Of a stretch of DNA of 64,000 bases, positions 47,628 through 60,500 are shown piece by piece. This DNA comes from Epinephelus fuscoguttatus. Lineage: Eukaryota > Chordata > Actinopteri > Perciformes > Serranidae. Every line of letters starts with the position of its first letter. The first letter of the stretch is position 1. The notes below the pieces were generated by a model. It ran no database searches. It saw only the letters and a program-made list of their open reading frames with translations, and was not told the DNA's origin. Position numbers and translations under genes: made by a program. The stretch is from NCBI RefSeq assembly GCF_011397635.1, contig NC_064759.1, positions 18,624,428-18,688,427 on the forward strand, given 5' to 3'.

Positions 47628-48548
47628 ATATCGTCATAATTCCCTGCAGTACCTGAAAGCAGCATGGTGAAGTGCTCTTGTGTTCTACTAAAGGACCACT
47701 AGATGTCAGTGTAACTCTGAACTCACCGCTCAGTCAGTTTGAACTTCAACAACAGTAATATGACAATTAATACTCTGTCTTCAGCTGAAGATATGAGACT
47801 CATAGAGTCTGTGATGAGTCATGGTGACACAGTGACAACATTGCCACAGAAGCCTAACTTTGTGACTGATCTGCAGACATCATACATGCCATCTATTCCC
47901 GTCTGAGCCTCTGCAGCCTTGCACATCAGACGAGTCCCGCCTCTTTGAGACCCAAACGGACTGTGTAAAGGAGACACCAACCAACCACCCACAGAGGCTG
48001 GAAAATCCCTCCGGACATCATCACCGGAGAGCATCACTCCGCATCTCGACGCCGGTCGTCTGTCTGTCTGTGTCGGGTGTCAGGTGGACGGATCAGCTTC
48101 CGGGCGGGACTCGGCAGCCAGCTGGAGAAGTGACAGTTTGGATGTCAGTGAGTGAAACGTCTATATGGAAACAAAATCGGGAACACGGGTTTTAGCGCGT
48201 ATAGACTCGGTTATTCCCACTGCACAGAGCAGATCAAGCGCTTAAGGAAGTGGGTTTGTGCTGTGGTGACACCTTACAGGCTGATCAGCAGCATGACAGA
48301 CATGAAGCTGCTGGACAAAGTTAAAAATCTAACAGGCAACTGCGTCAAGTAGTCTGCCGCGACCGGACTGCAACCATGTAGTCCCCTTTTAGTCATGCAT
48401 TCAGAGCAGAGGATGTACTGTTTGCAGATGTCACGCAGGACACTTTGAAGAGTAGCTCGTAGGCTGTGAGGAAACAGGACTGAGACAGGTTTATTTGCGC
48501 TCCTGGTCCCGTCCGCGCCGTTTGCAGCTCCTGCCTCTCCAAGCAAAC

Positions 48549-51500
48549 ATGGCAAGACTACGGAGGAAAGCTTGTATAGCTCTGTTTCTTTTCACGCTAT
48601 TCATCTTCGGGACCATGATGGGACTGAGGACCCTGAAGCCCAGTGACGGCTTCTCGGATCTGGCTCCGGGTTTGGAGCTGCTGCCGATGATAGCCGGGAA
48701 GATGGACCGGCGCTCCGTGTCCCGTGACGCCACCGCGTCCCCGGGTCAAGCCCACCCAGCCGGCAGCAACACCAAAGCAGTTCTGTCCAACACCGGCCCC
48801 GAGGGGACCATATTTTACGATGTTCATATCTTTTACTACACCTGGTACGGCAACCCACACATGGACGGCAAGTATATCCACTGGGACCACATCCTGGTTC
48901 CACACTGGGACCCCAAAATCGCATCCAGTTACCCGAGAGGGAGACACATGCCGCCCGAGGACATCGGCTCCAGCTTCTACCCCGAGCTCAATCCGTACAG
49001 CTCCAGGGACCCGGACGTGTTGGAGTCCCACATGGAGCAGATCGGAGCCTCTGCTGCAGGTACAGTTCAGATGTAACCACTTTCTTCAAGAGGGAGAGAG
49101 AAAAGAGCTGAGTTGTTTCTTGTGCTCAGCAGCTGCACAGAGATCTGGCCTCTATAAAGCCGCTTGAGGGGCACAAATATTTTCAGCACCACACATCCTG
49201 TGGACAGCTCCCTACACACTCAGCTCAGAGTCCCCAAATATCCGCTGCTGCGCCTTTTCCTGCAGCACAGAGACAAACTTCAGGACAGTAAAAGCTCCAG
49301 TAATCAAAAGATGGGTCTACATCATGAGGAGAACACCTTCCCATCTCAATTTCAATATTGATTCAGGAAGTGTGATTTAATTTAGTGTGCTATTTCAACA
49401 CAGCATGCCCCCTATAGGGCTGCAGGATATTAATAAGTATATATTTTGTAAGAATAATACAGCAAAAACCACAGTCAGCGCTATATTTGATGCCATGAAT
49501 TGTTCCTCTTATATAATTTTCAACAGAGTAGAATAAATCCTATGAGTCTTTTATAATCGACAAACTCCGGTGGTTAAGTACAACCAACATGATTTGCTTT
49601 GACCTTGAAAAACTTGGATGGTAAACTTGTTTAAGTGTTACCCCCAACCCCATGAATCATTGTTTAGATTGTGTAAGAGTCAATGAATGTCAATATATTT
49701 ATACCTTTATTTAATTAGGATGTCACTCTGAGACCCAGATCTCTCTGTCATGAGAAACCACCTGAGAAAACACTGACAGTAAGACAAGAACCAACACATC
49801 CAAAGCCAGGCAACCAACAATCGAGCGACAAATAGATTTTCTAGAAACAATGCAGAGTCTTAAAACACATCTGATAATACAGCTTTAAGAGATTAAAGGG
49901 GAAGGAAGAAATGTAAACTTTAAATGTTTAAAATGTAATGTGAAGTTAGATTGTGTGCTGTAGTTACAAAACTTGTATAACAGAAGATAATATATTGTTA
50001 TATTATCACCCAAAGCCCCCTAAATACAATAATTCACTCACTAAGTCCCACCCCCGGACGCAGACTGGCCAATGATAATGTAGCATCGGGCTAGCACAGA
50101 CCAGGGTCCGACAACAACACAGCTGTGCTCCAATCGTTTCAGATTTCCTTCATTTTCAGGCTGGACTTGTGGATTTGGAGCTAAATGTTGTGCCTGGGGC
50201 ACGTCGTGTATTAATGATACTCGTTACCTGGAGAGGTTGGACAAAGATATACGTTTCTTCCCTGTTCCAAAACCAAAATCAGACTCTAAAAAGCGTAAGG
50301 TTAGCTAGCTAGCTACTGAAGATATAGCCTACTGAATGTATACACATGCTGCTTTTGCTTTTTAATGATTATAACAGTGAAAAAAAGACTGACCCTGCTG
50401 TACAGGAACCAGTGAAGGGAAGCAGGGAAACTTTGCTGATATTCAACCAGCTCTGTGTCATCACATTGTGTGCAGATGAATGTTGTTTGACTTCCCCTGG
50501 AGATCCCTGTCTGCCCGGCGGCAGAGGTCCGGGTGCTGGCAGCAGTACGAGGGTGAAACCTAACAGTGTTCATCTGCACACACTGCGATGCCACACAGCT
50601 GGTTCAATATCAGCAAAGTTTCCCTTTATATTCATTGTCTTGTGTGGCGATCAGCAGTGATGTGGTGGTTCACTTTTACACTGTGATCTGTAGCCTATAG
50701 TTCGGCTTTAGCTTCTAACTATCTTTGTCTTTTTAACCTGTTGTTGCTGCTGAGTCAGTTTGACCCCTCTGTCTGCTTCTCTCTGGAATCACTGTTTCAT
50801 TTTTCCAAAAATATCATAATATTTCTTCAGGGAGTGCAGTTAGTTACAGTGTGGGCTCCATGCTTACTCTGTTGGACCATCACAAAGGGGCGGGGCTTAG
50901 TGAAAGGTCAATTGCTGGTCCTCCCTTGTAATAATAATTGGAAGCTGACATTTATGTCCTTAAGAGGCTGTGGTGTGCTTTTTTTTTTAAGCCAGAGTGA
51001 AGATAGTGGTATCTTGTGACACCAGACAATCTAAGGCATTGGTACCAACCATGTCGGCATAGGTTGTTGGTAAGGAGGCCAAACAGCGCTCCAAATTTAG
51101 TCTAAAATTTGAAGTGTTAACAATCAGCATGGCTGTTTTCAAAGGGGTCCCTTTAACTCTTACCTAAATATATCTAAATTAAAATGTTTTCTATGGGTAC
51201 CCACAAGTCTCTCATAAGTCTCTCTCTCTGAAATTCACTTACGGCTTTTGGTTTTAGTGAACCACCCCCAAGATTTCAGGTGCCCCATCCATCCACCCCT
51301 TTGAAAAATCTCTTGGGGCACCACTGGCTCTAATGTCCCTTATCTCTATTCTTAGAACTTCAGGCTCAGATCAGTTTTTTGAATGTCTCATGAAACATTA
51401 ATGGCTATGTTGTTAGTCTTTTCAAAAACTTGTTTGGCTTCCCTAAAAGACAGACAAGTCCTGTCATCTGGTGTCGAGTAACAGCCCGGTCTGTCCAGCC

Positions 51501-53797
51501 ATCAGCAGCCTTCACATGATAGGCTCTGATGTTTCTGTCCTGCGGCCCAGTAGGTTATTGTACACCATCCAGACTGATGACCAGGCCATCCATCCCTTTT
51601 GAAACCTCGCCGCCTTGACAGATGGATCATGGGAGTGCTGGCTCACGATGCTTATTTAAAATAATCCATTTAATTAGACGCCACAGTTGGCCAAACTCTA
51701 AATAGTCCCGTTTGGCTTGATGACTGATTCCCCGCCATTTCATAGTGGCCCATAAATAAAATGAATAGCAGCGGCCATACTCTTAATACACACGGACGTA
51801 GTTGGGTATTGTAATCTAATAGTCCCCACAGCTCCACAGCAAGCGGATATGAGTTTAATGAATTAGCTCTTAGTGCATATCCGATGTGCCAGATAGTCTC
51901 TGGTGCCAGGTGCCATTGTGGCTAATATGAAGCTACAGTATTTCTCAGCCAGCATCAAAGCATGAGGAGGCAATTCTCTACAGGAATTTATGAGCTGTCG
52001 CACACTCGAGCTGCGCAGAGAGATTGCCACTAAAACAAGACATAATAAATAGTGCAAAGATGACAAATGCATATTTATCAATCAGGGGAAGAGTATGGGT
52101 GATGGGCAGGTACACATTCAGATAGAAAAAATCAACTTGCCACCACACAGCCATGGATGGATCACTGAACAGGGCTATTGAGCACAGGTCCAGGGACTCG
52201 AGGCCCCAGGGGGCCACTGAGCCAAAGCCTCTGTTTGAAGAGAATATCAGCTTTTCTAGTTGAATACAAACAACGGGCTTGTATGGCCACAAAAAGATGA
52301 AAAACAACCACAAATACATGTCAGATGACCACAAGAGATGTAAAATGTCCAAAAAGAACTGCAAGGTGGAGTTGGGAGCCTTTTACATATCTGTGACCAC
52401 GAATGGATTACTGAACAGGCCTATCTGGCACAGACCCAGGGGCCTTCATCTGCAAAATGTCACTCTTATTAACACATATCGACCCATAACTGACTCAAAA
52501 TGACCACAAAGTGATGCAAAGGAACTGCAAAGGGACACAAAAAGACACAAATATACCTCAGAGACAACAAGAACATACAACAGGACTACAAAGAAACACA
52601 AAATGACTACAAAGAGATGCAAAATAACTAAAAAGAGAGACAGAATAACTACAAAGAGCAACGAAATTACCAAAAACAACACAAATATACCTCAAACAGA
52701 TGCAAAACCACAAAGACCAATAAAATAACCAAAAAGAAACTAATGTACTTCCAAGAGACACAAATTGACCTTTAAACTGACACAAAATGACAACAAAAAC
52801 AGGCAAAAGAACTACAAACAGACACAGAATGACTACAAAGAGATGCAAAGCAATTAAAAACACACTCACAAAACAAAAACAAAGAGCAACAAATAGACCC
52901 AAAAGACACAAGAGACACAAATTAACCCATAAAGTGAGACCAAGCGACAACAAAAACATGCAAAAGAACTACAAAGAGCAACAAAATGACCAAAGGAGAC
53001 ATAAATTTACCTCAAAGAGACATAAAATAACCACAAAGAGCAACAAAACGATCAAGAGACACAAATATACCCCTGAGAGATGCAAAACGATTACAAAGAA
53101 ACACAAAACAAGCACAAGGTCACACAAAATGACCCCAAAGGGATACAAAACAACAACAACAAAAAGAGTGAAAACCAGCACAAAGTCCCTGTGTCTTGCT
53201 CCTGTGACGAAGAAGTGGTGGGACCTTTTGCATATCTGTGACCAAGGATGCCCTATCTCCTAATCCGTCCATGCACACAGCATATAACCACAAATCTTAC
53301 CAGCATCTGTCTGAGTCCCATAAAATACAGTGATTTACCCTAATGGATTTCCAAGGCAGAAATTTCACAGTGTGTTCAATAAAAGCGAAACTGACTGTGT
53401 TCGTTCAATGGTCGCAAATGGGTCTGTAAAACTGTGTGAAGGGCTGCGTGAAAACCTCACTGTAGATTAATGAAAGCAAAAGATTTCCAGCTCCCATCTC
53501 TCCCAAAAGGATTGTCAGCATTTCTTACAATCAGTGTGAAAGCCAAACATCATTTCAACAATGCCTGAGAGAACCATTTCAGAGGGTCATATGCATTTTG
53601 GACGTTGGTCCTACACAGATGCTCTCTAAGGTAGTGTCTTTGGTCCTGGATGGATGATCAGACTTATGAGTTTCTGTGTGTCTCCAGGGGTTCTGGTCCT
53701 GTCCTGGTATCCTCCCGGCCTGGCTGACGACAATGGGGAACCCGCTGAGGATTTGGTACCATCTGTACTAGATGCTGCGTATAGACACAACCTCAAG
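48549..53797 (+). CDS. maneal: MANEAL, endomannosidase-like protein, 5' part (first two coding exons)
   Basis: Coding exons are 48549-49059 and 53688-53797, giving 207 residues. The rest lies beyond the window. Related MANEA is a GH99 glycosidase that cuts glucosylated mannose from N-glycans in the Golgi; the activity of MANEAL is less clear. Arg/Lys residues precede a single membrane anchor (about residues 9-25, CIALFLFTLFIFGTMMGL), as in a type II Golgi protein. A low-conservation stem follows. The catalytic domain begins with HIFYYTWYGNP, HWDHILVPHWDPKI, SYPRGRH and SSFYPELNPYSSRDP. Exon 2 adds GVLVLSWYPPGLADDNGEP. The MARLRRKACIALF start matches MANEAL rather than MANEA. The start codon has a good context (AAACATGG). 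No exon for the following conserved segment (human-like VAFHIQPYKG) was found before 64000, so intron 2 exceeds 10 kb. Confidence 0.92.
52280..53185. repeat. Degenerate minisatellite of ACAAAATGACTACAAAGAG-type units, in MANEAL intron 1
   Basis: Irregular 18-36 bp variants of an ACAAAATGACCACAAAGAGA-like word run through this segment. The base composition is strongly A-rich and C-containing. It gives long but meaningless open frames on both strands. Flanking non-repeat segments are also duplicated (see findings). Confidence 0.85.
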
Positions 53798-53818
53798 GTA
53801 AAAAGCATCAGCACATTT

Positions 53819-53849
<31 letters not shown>
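53819..53849. repeat. (TG)n(AG)n microsatellite
   Basis: About nine TG units pass directly into six AG units, 20 bp after the MANEAL exon 2 donor site. Confidence 0.9.
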
Positions 53850-54082
53850 CCTGAAACAAAGTGGGGAAATAGTAGAGGTCTAGAAAAAGAGCAATGAATC
53901 AGTTCTCCTCTGAGTTGTAATAATCAGCTCGATTTTTATGCATACTGCATGTTGTCGCAGGAAAATGAGTGTTGATTATTCAATGATTTGTCCGTTTTAA
54001 ATCTGCAGTTGTTAATGGAAGAGTTGGTTTTCAATCAATAATGCTGATATGAGCTTTGCAGTGGGTTTTTAAACCTTTTACC

Positions 54083-54900
54083 GTGTATTTATTTAACCAC
54101 GTAAATCCCAGTAAATCAAGAAAGACTTGGCCAAGATGGCAGCATAGATAGAAACATTACAATATCATACCACAGATAAAACAATACTAAAAACACATAT
54201 GGCTAAAATAAGACTACAAGTCAGTTAAGAACAGGCACAATTAAGAATAAAAGCATTAATCATAGAGTTCAGCATAATCTTGAATTCTGTGTCAGATATC
54301 TGATTATCAAATCAATTTCATTTTAGGGACTGTTCTGAGTGGCTAGAGCAGAAAAAAATAAAAGCTTTCCTTTTCTGTCTCTGTACCCTAGAGACAGACG
54401 GCAGATATTTCTTGTGATCTGAGATAATGATTGCAAGATGAACACTGAAATAAATTTGTAGGAATATGAATGCATTTTACCCAGAATAGCTTTTTAAATA
54501 AAAATAAACCAGAGACCAACAGGACAGAAATAAAGACTCATCAAGTCAATTACCTGTGTATGTTTACAGATAACAAGTCCCCTGAACTGTAACAATGTCT
54601 GGAGGCATGCTAGCATTAGAAATCAACATTAACCCAGTTTTACTTGCATTTAGTACCAGTTTGAGTTGAGCGAGCTGAGACTGCAAAATATTAAAGGTGA
54701 ACTGTGTTTATGGAGTGTATCTGGGTAGTAAGATCCACAGCTATACAATGCCTCATCATCTGCATAGCAATACGTTTGAATTCCATGTGCTTTACGACCT
54801 AAATTATTCATATAAGTTTTGGTTGATTTAGCTTCCGATTGCCTGACACCCATAACTGGTAATCAACTGGTTAATTTTTAAGGAAAAATGCTAAATGACG
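54083..54900 (-). mobile_element. Truncated LINE with reverse transcriptase YADD motif
   Basis: On the minus strand (54853-54650) a frame reads YMNNLGRKAHGIQTYCYADD, holding the reverse transcriptase catalytic YADD box. The 3' side at 54150-54083 matches the inverse of the LINE tail family seen at 26480-26590 (TTGGCCAAG, TTTACGTGGTTAAATAAAT). Intervening sequence is degraded. It lies antisense in MANEAL intron 2. Confidence 0.7.
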
Positions 54901-57034
54901 TGAAATACATGAGGCCTTTCCATTTAGTCTGGTGCTCCATTGACTCAGTAAGCTTTAGCTCCGCATTTTAAAACACTATCCATTTAGAGGTGGTGAAATT
55001 TTAATGTTTTGTGCTGTAAATGTCTTGCCTTTCATTTTATTTCTGTTGGCTTCACTGACAAGCAGCCAGCTAGCCACGTTAACGTGGAAACCTATGGCCC
55101 CCTGCCCACCCTATGGTCTCCACTGATTAGTTAGCCCTGGCAGCTCTGCACTGGTCACCACCTGTCTTTAGCTAGCAGCCCCACTCATTCTGCAATTACA
55201 GTTGATAATGCCGTCCCAACTCATGGTGGCGGGATGGCTTAGCTGTAGAAACAGGTTGGCCACCCTCCAGTCCTCCCCAACTAGCCCAAATGAGTAAGCA
55301 GTTTAATTTTAGCCTCAAAATGCTGTTAGCATTGTTACCTGTGTTAGCACTAGCTGTGCTGACACTTTAAACGATTCTAACAGTGATAACATAGTTAAAA
55401 TGCTAAAGGGGGTTTGAGGCTCAAAATTGACTCACTTACTCATCGGAGTGATCTACAGTAGAGGAAGACCAGAGAGCAACCACCATGTTGCTACAGCACC
55501 ACTGCTGTATCAGGACATTACCAGGGATAATCACAGAACGAGTGGCACTGCTAGCTAGCTCCCACCCGAACCAGGTGGTGCACAGTGCAGTAAACTGAGG
55601 AACAGTGGAATTAACTCATAAACCGAGATACATAACTGGTCAAAAAAAATTCTTGGCGGTTGACCGATGAACAGTTAACTATTGACGGAGAGGCCAAGCA
55701 CAGAACCTTGAGGCACTCCATTAAATACAGTAAACCAACTCGAACTGTGCCCATTTGCATATGACTGATTCGGATGCTACAAGCTAAATAAAACAGCAGA
55801 GAGTCTGCAACTTACACAGAGAATTTGCTCGATAGTGGTGTTTCAAAATGATGTATTGAACTTTGGAGAAAGATAGTTGATTGTTGAGTCTCATTCCCAG
55901 GTCGTCAAATACCAAGTAGGGTTTTGTGTAAAACTTCCATCTTGTTAAACTTAAATGTCAGCTTCTGGAGAAATGGCCATTCTTTTATTTCTGAATGGTT
56001 GCCAGAATATGAATGAGCCTGAGGCTCAATGTGTAAATATGATTGTCTGTCCATTATCTCTCCATCCATTCATCTCACTAAGAGCACAGTGACACAGAGC
56101 TAGAAAAGGATTAATGATGCTTTCTACAGTGGTGAGCAGAGAGCTTAACACTGCTCAGGATAGTAATCTCAACGCAGCCGTAGTGCTGTGGTGAGTTATT
56201 CACAGAAGCTGCAGTTTGTTTTTGTCACAGGAGAGTGAGGCTGTTGAGTGTGTTCTGCTGCTGTCTGTGCTGCTCAGAGACTTGAGTCCTGATGTTTGCA
56301 GCTGCAGTGACATCTCCAGCATTAGAGATAAAAAAACAGGTCATATAGCTGCTGCTGGATCAGTTGTTCTGTGGGGATTGAATGAGCTCTGGAGCACATC
56401 AGCAGGGTGAAGAGGTGGGGGGTAGAAAAAAACCACATGACCAATTTGCCAATTAGGTTGGAAAATGGCACGTTGAAGAAAATATGTTCCCTCCATGTTG
56501 GTCTGTCTGCCTCCTTTCACTGTATCGAAGGCTTATTAAACTTTTACAGGGAATGCTTGGTCGTAATTCAATACAATTCACGTTGGATGCTCTCCAGATT
56601 AAGATAGTAGAGGGGTAAAGAAAGATAAGAGATGATGACACAGTGATCAGACCTTTTTTTTTGTCACATTTCTCCTGTAAAAATTCTCCAAAATGAGAGC
56701 TAAAGAAGCATATGTAATATGTTCCTGTGTTTATGTGCATATTACAAGCTACTCAGGAGCTTTCTGTATGAATATGAAATGACATATAAGTGATGCAGGC
56801 GTGTAAGAGTTTTCCTATGTCAAACAGGGGCTATTAATAATGCACCAACAGCAACTGCGCAACACACTATATACAACTGACCGGATAAAAGCATCAGCAT
56901 TGCTGTAAGGTTTTATTTTACTTACTATGCTTTAGTTGCTATTATTAGTTCATTAATCAGATAAGTTTCACTGATTTTTCAATGAAAACTAGTGTAAAAC
57001 TGTGGTGTTTAAATGATGCTCAGTTGGTACTAAG

Positions 57035-57510
57035 GAGGCCCAAAGTGTGCCAAGACTCCCCCACACCATTACACCACCACCACCAGCAGTCTGACCAGTT
57101 GATACAAGGCAGGATGGATCCATGCTTTCATGTTGTTACGCCAAAGTCTGACCCTACCATCTGAATGATGTAGCAAAATCGAGTCTCATCAGACCAGGCA
57201 AAGTTTTTCCAATCTTCTATCATTCAGTTTTGGTGAGCCTGTGTGAACTGTAGCTTCACTTTCCTGTTGTTAGCTGACAGGAGTGGCACCTGGTGTGGTC
57301 TTCTGCTGCTGTAGCCCATCTGCTTCAAGGTTGGACGTGTTGTTTTGTTCAGAGATGGTCTTCTGCAGACCTTGGTTGTAACGAGTGGTCATTTGAGAAC
57401 TTCCTCTTTTTCAGACAATCCTCTGTAAACCCTAGAGATGGTTGTGTGTGAAAATCCCAGTAGATCAGCAGAATACTCAGGCCAGCCCATCTGGCCATGT
57501 TCAAAGTCAC
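57035..57510. mobile_element. Transposon-like dispersed repeat
   Basis: The stretch AAGTGTGCCAAGA, ACACCATTACACCACCACCA, GACAGGAGTGGCACC, GTGGTCTTCTGCTGCTGTAG, ATGGTTGTG and AAAATCCCAGTAGATCAGCA is one I recognise as highly repeated in teleosts. This copy has internal deletions and no open frame. I leave its class open. Confidence 0.6.
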
Positions 57511-60500
57511 TTCGACCTAGAAAGAAGTTTACCTATCTTGCATTTGAGAGACAATACAAAATTTGTCAAACTATGGGGGGAAAAACACTTACTGAGTGAG
57601 ATTCATGTGTCTGTGCTAAAGTCAGCAGGTTTCACGTGTCATTATATTTTATAAATTTATTAAGTATGTTCCTATTTTACCATATAGGAACAAAACTAAC
57701 CAGACCACAAGGAGGCAAGTTGTATTTACAACTTGCTGAAGCTATCAACAAGGTTAATTACAAAGCAAAGTCATTCTAATGATCATTATAACACAACCAT
57801 TATGACGCCAGTGTTTGTATCCTGATGTGAAGATAAAGATAATTTATTTTCCAGCAGCGATGTGACACATATTGTCCTCTGTATAAACAGCTCTGAGGAG
57901 AGGCAGTAGGTTTGTAAGGCCAGTCTGTCAGATTTGATATCACACTTGTTTAGTCCGCTGTTTGGCTGCAGGCAAAGAAATAATGCGTCTGTGCGAGGGC
58001 ATGACAAGAACGCTGGGATTATACATGCAACGCTGAGCTGATGAGGTTTTACACAAAATGCTGTCAGGAGAGAAGCTAATAGATTGAACCTAATGCAATG
58101 CTTTATTGTCATGAGTGGCTGAGCAAGCAGGAGAAAGCGTGTGTGGAAATACAGACCATGACATGCTTTCTACAAATCAACGGCTCATTTCAGAACCTCA
58201 CGGAAATAAGGAGGAAGTGCTGTCTTATAAAAGCACATGCGTGATGTATGTATGTATGCCTGATTGTGATAATCAGTAGAATATTTTCTTTCTGTATGTT
58301 GAGTGCAGCGTCCTCTTCCAGTTCTTGTTTTTGATGAACTCCTCCCACTCCCTCTGCACAGAAGGACATTTATCTTTGGAGTGCTTCTTCTTGCATAATT
58401 TCAGCAAAATGCTGACAAGGTAAAGAACTTTGGCTCTGATCATTTTGGGCTCAAGTGCAAATTTCCCAAAGCAACAACCTTAAATAATTTCTTTACTCTA
58501 TTCTACTGAGAGGCAGACTAAAAGGAGGGAGGAAAGCCCGAGTGTGGAGGACAGATGGTCCCGCAGGAGCTGCGGCTACAGCCAAAAATGTATCAGATCA
58601 GGATTCAGGAAACACACATATCTGCAATCTGCTTTTAGTAGCAAAGTGGCTACCAGCCAATCTGAGCATTGCTTTGTGAGAGTGTGTGAGCAGTTTTGTT
58701 TTGAAACATCAGGCCCTTGGAGAGTCTGTATAATTATACAAAATTAGCGTGATATTACTGAGGATACAGAGGTAAGACAAAGAAAACACCAGGATGAATG
58801 AACGTAGAATTCCTCAGCATGTCTAAAAAAACAAAACTTTATTCTAGGAATAGTTTACCTGTCCATATGCATTTAGTTTTCCATCTGGTATCTTTGTCCA
58901 TCCTTGTCCTATACTGTCTTGTCTTGTTTGTCACAGCAGCACTCCTCCTAGCTGAGGATGAGGATTACAGTGCACTCGACAGTCTTCCTGTCTAACTGCT
59001 GAATGGAGCAATCGAAGACAGCATGTGAATGGTTTTTATAGTGGTTTTATGTGACTCACTGAGGCATGAATATGTCATTAACATTTCCAAGATTCATGGC
59101 CAGATTTAACCTATTAGAGGGCCCCGGGCAAAAAGTAGCTGCTGGGCCCCTGTTGGTCCCCCAGAAATACTCATGCACCATCAGATTGAGAGCATAATAT
59201 AAACCTGGGCTGCAACTGATTAACTTTATTTTCTATTCTAAATTCTTTTGTCTATGAAATGTGGAAAAAATTCACAGCTCGCCGCCATCTTGACTTTAGA
59301 TTTTCTTTTAAAAATGCAGACTAATTCATCTTGTATCGTGCCTGACTTTAATCAGTCATAACATATTGGTTTGGGAATTTATCTGCAGATGCTCTGGTTC
59401 AAAATGAGACCAAACTTTTCTATGGATGTCAGTTTCAGAGCCACAACGGAGTCCAAAATGTGGCGTGCAACAGACTAGGCAAGGCTTGTTGATGTTTGCC
59501 AAGCTGATTTCTGTAGAATTTGGGGCCCCTACTGGCCAGTGAAGAGGAGTGAGGTGTCAGCCGTCAATGACGTAAACAAGCTTTCCAACAACTGTGACTG
59601 AGTGCAACTATGAGAGGTCACAGAGCTTGGTCATAAATGTACACACAAAATATGAGACTGATTGGTCCAGTAGTTTGCGAGATTAGAAAAGAATAGGGGG
59701 ACTTTGCTTTAAACAATGGGGAGACAGAATTAGAATTTGGAAAAAGTATTCAACTTGATTTTGATACAGAGCTTCTCTGTAGGTTATCAAAAAAACAAGT
59801 GACATGCTTTTGGGCTCCCTTGGGTTCTGGGGCCCCACGACTGATGCCTTGGTTTGCCTGGTTGGTAATGTAACTTTGCCAAACTGGGGAAGTTGTGTGC
59901 TTATTCAGATAAGAGACACAACCGAAAATACAAATGTGGCATAGCTGCATGCTCAGTTAAAATGTAGATGAATGGAAACTGGAGCAGAGCTATCACACTG
60001 CAACCAAATCCAAATTCTATCACACTGGCAATCCCACACTGCACAGCTAAAAACACACTGACCCCTCTTTTGGGTAACACTGTACAAGAAAGCAATGTAC
60101 TTTTTATTATATAAGTTAAACAGTATTTCAGCAGCACCCACACACAGCCTGTGGAGCCTGTAGTTTGTACAGCAGAGTTGGAGAGCACATCACATGGAGC
60201 CTCCTCAGCAGAGCTGCTGCTCGACCTCAGCTTGAAGAGGAGCTGAAATAGTCCTTCCTCTTCCCAGGGGAGGGCGGGGGTGGTTCGGTGGGGACAGGGT
60301 GGGGGGGTGATTGGAAGCTGGAGCAGAGGGGAAATGTGCACCGTGGGTCCCATGACTCAGTTTGCCTCTCTGAACAATCTGCACCCTGAGGGGCTGTAAA
60401 AGTTCTATCCAGTAAGTAGGCCATGTGACTGCATGAGCACGGGGGAAATCACGCCCATGGGTGCCCTATGATGGCATCAGGCACACTTTCCAGATGCACA

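Larger units (their letters stand above)
43691..48548. other. Head-to-head intergenic region LIN28A / MANEAL
   Basis: This 4.9-kb spacer contains a (TG)n run at 43714-43733 just above the LIN28A start. It is followed by long AT-rich sequence with no recognisable exon. Near 47000-47627 lie an AATAAAAT-rich low-complexity tract, a (ATA)n array and a MITE. The last 550 bp become GC-richer and probably form the MANEAL promoter and 5' UTR. Confidence 0.6.

Noticed and set aside
48597-49031. 144-aa open frame antisense to MANEAL exon 1
   Set aside because: It is a shadow of a GC-rich coding exon. The plus strand has a clear GH99 family match.
52558-53263. Long open frames on both strands (133 aa minus, 158 aa plus), the plus one Lys/Thr-rich
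   Set aside because: Both arise from the A-rich degenerate minisatellite, which lacks stop codons by composition. No domain, start context or splice structure supports them.
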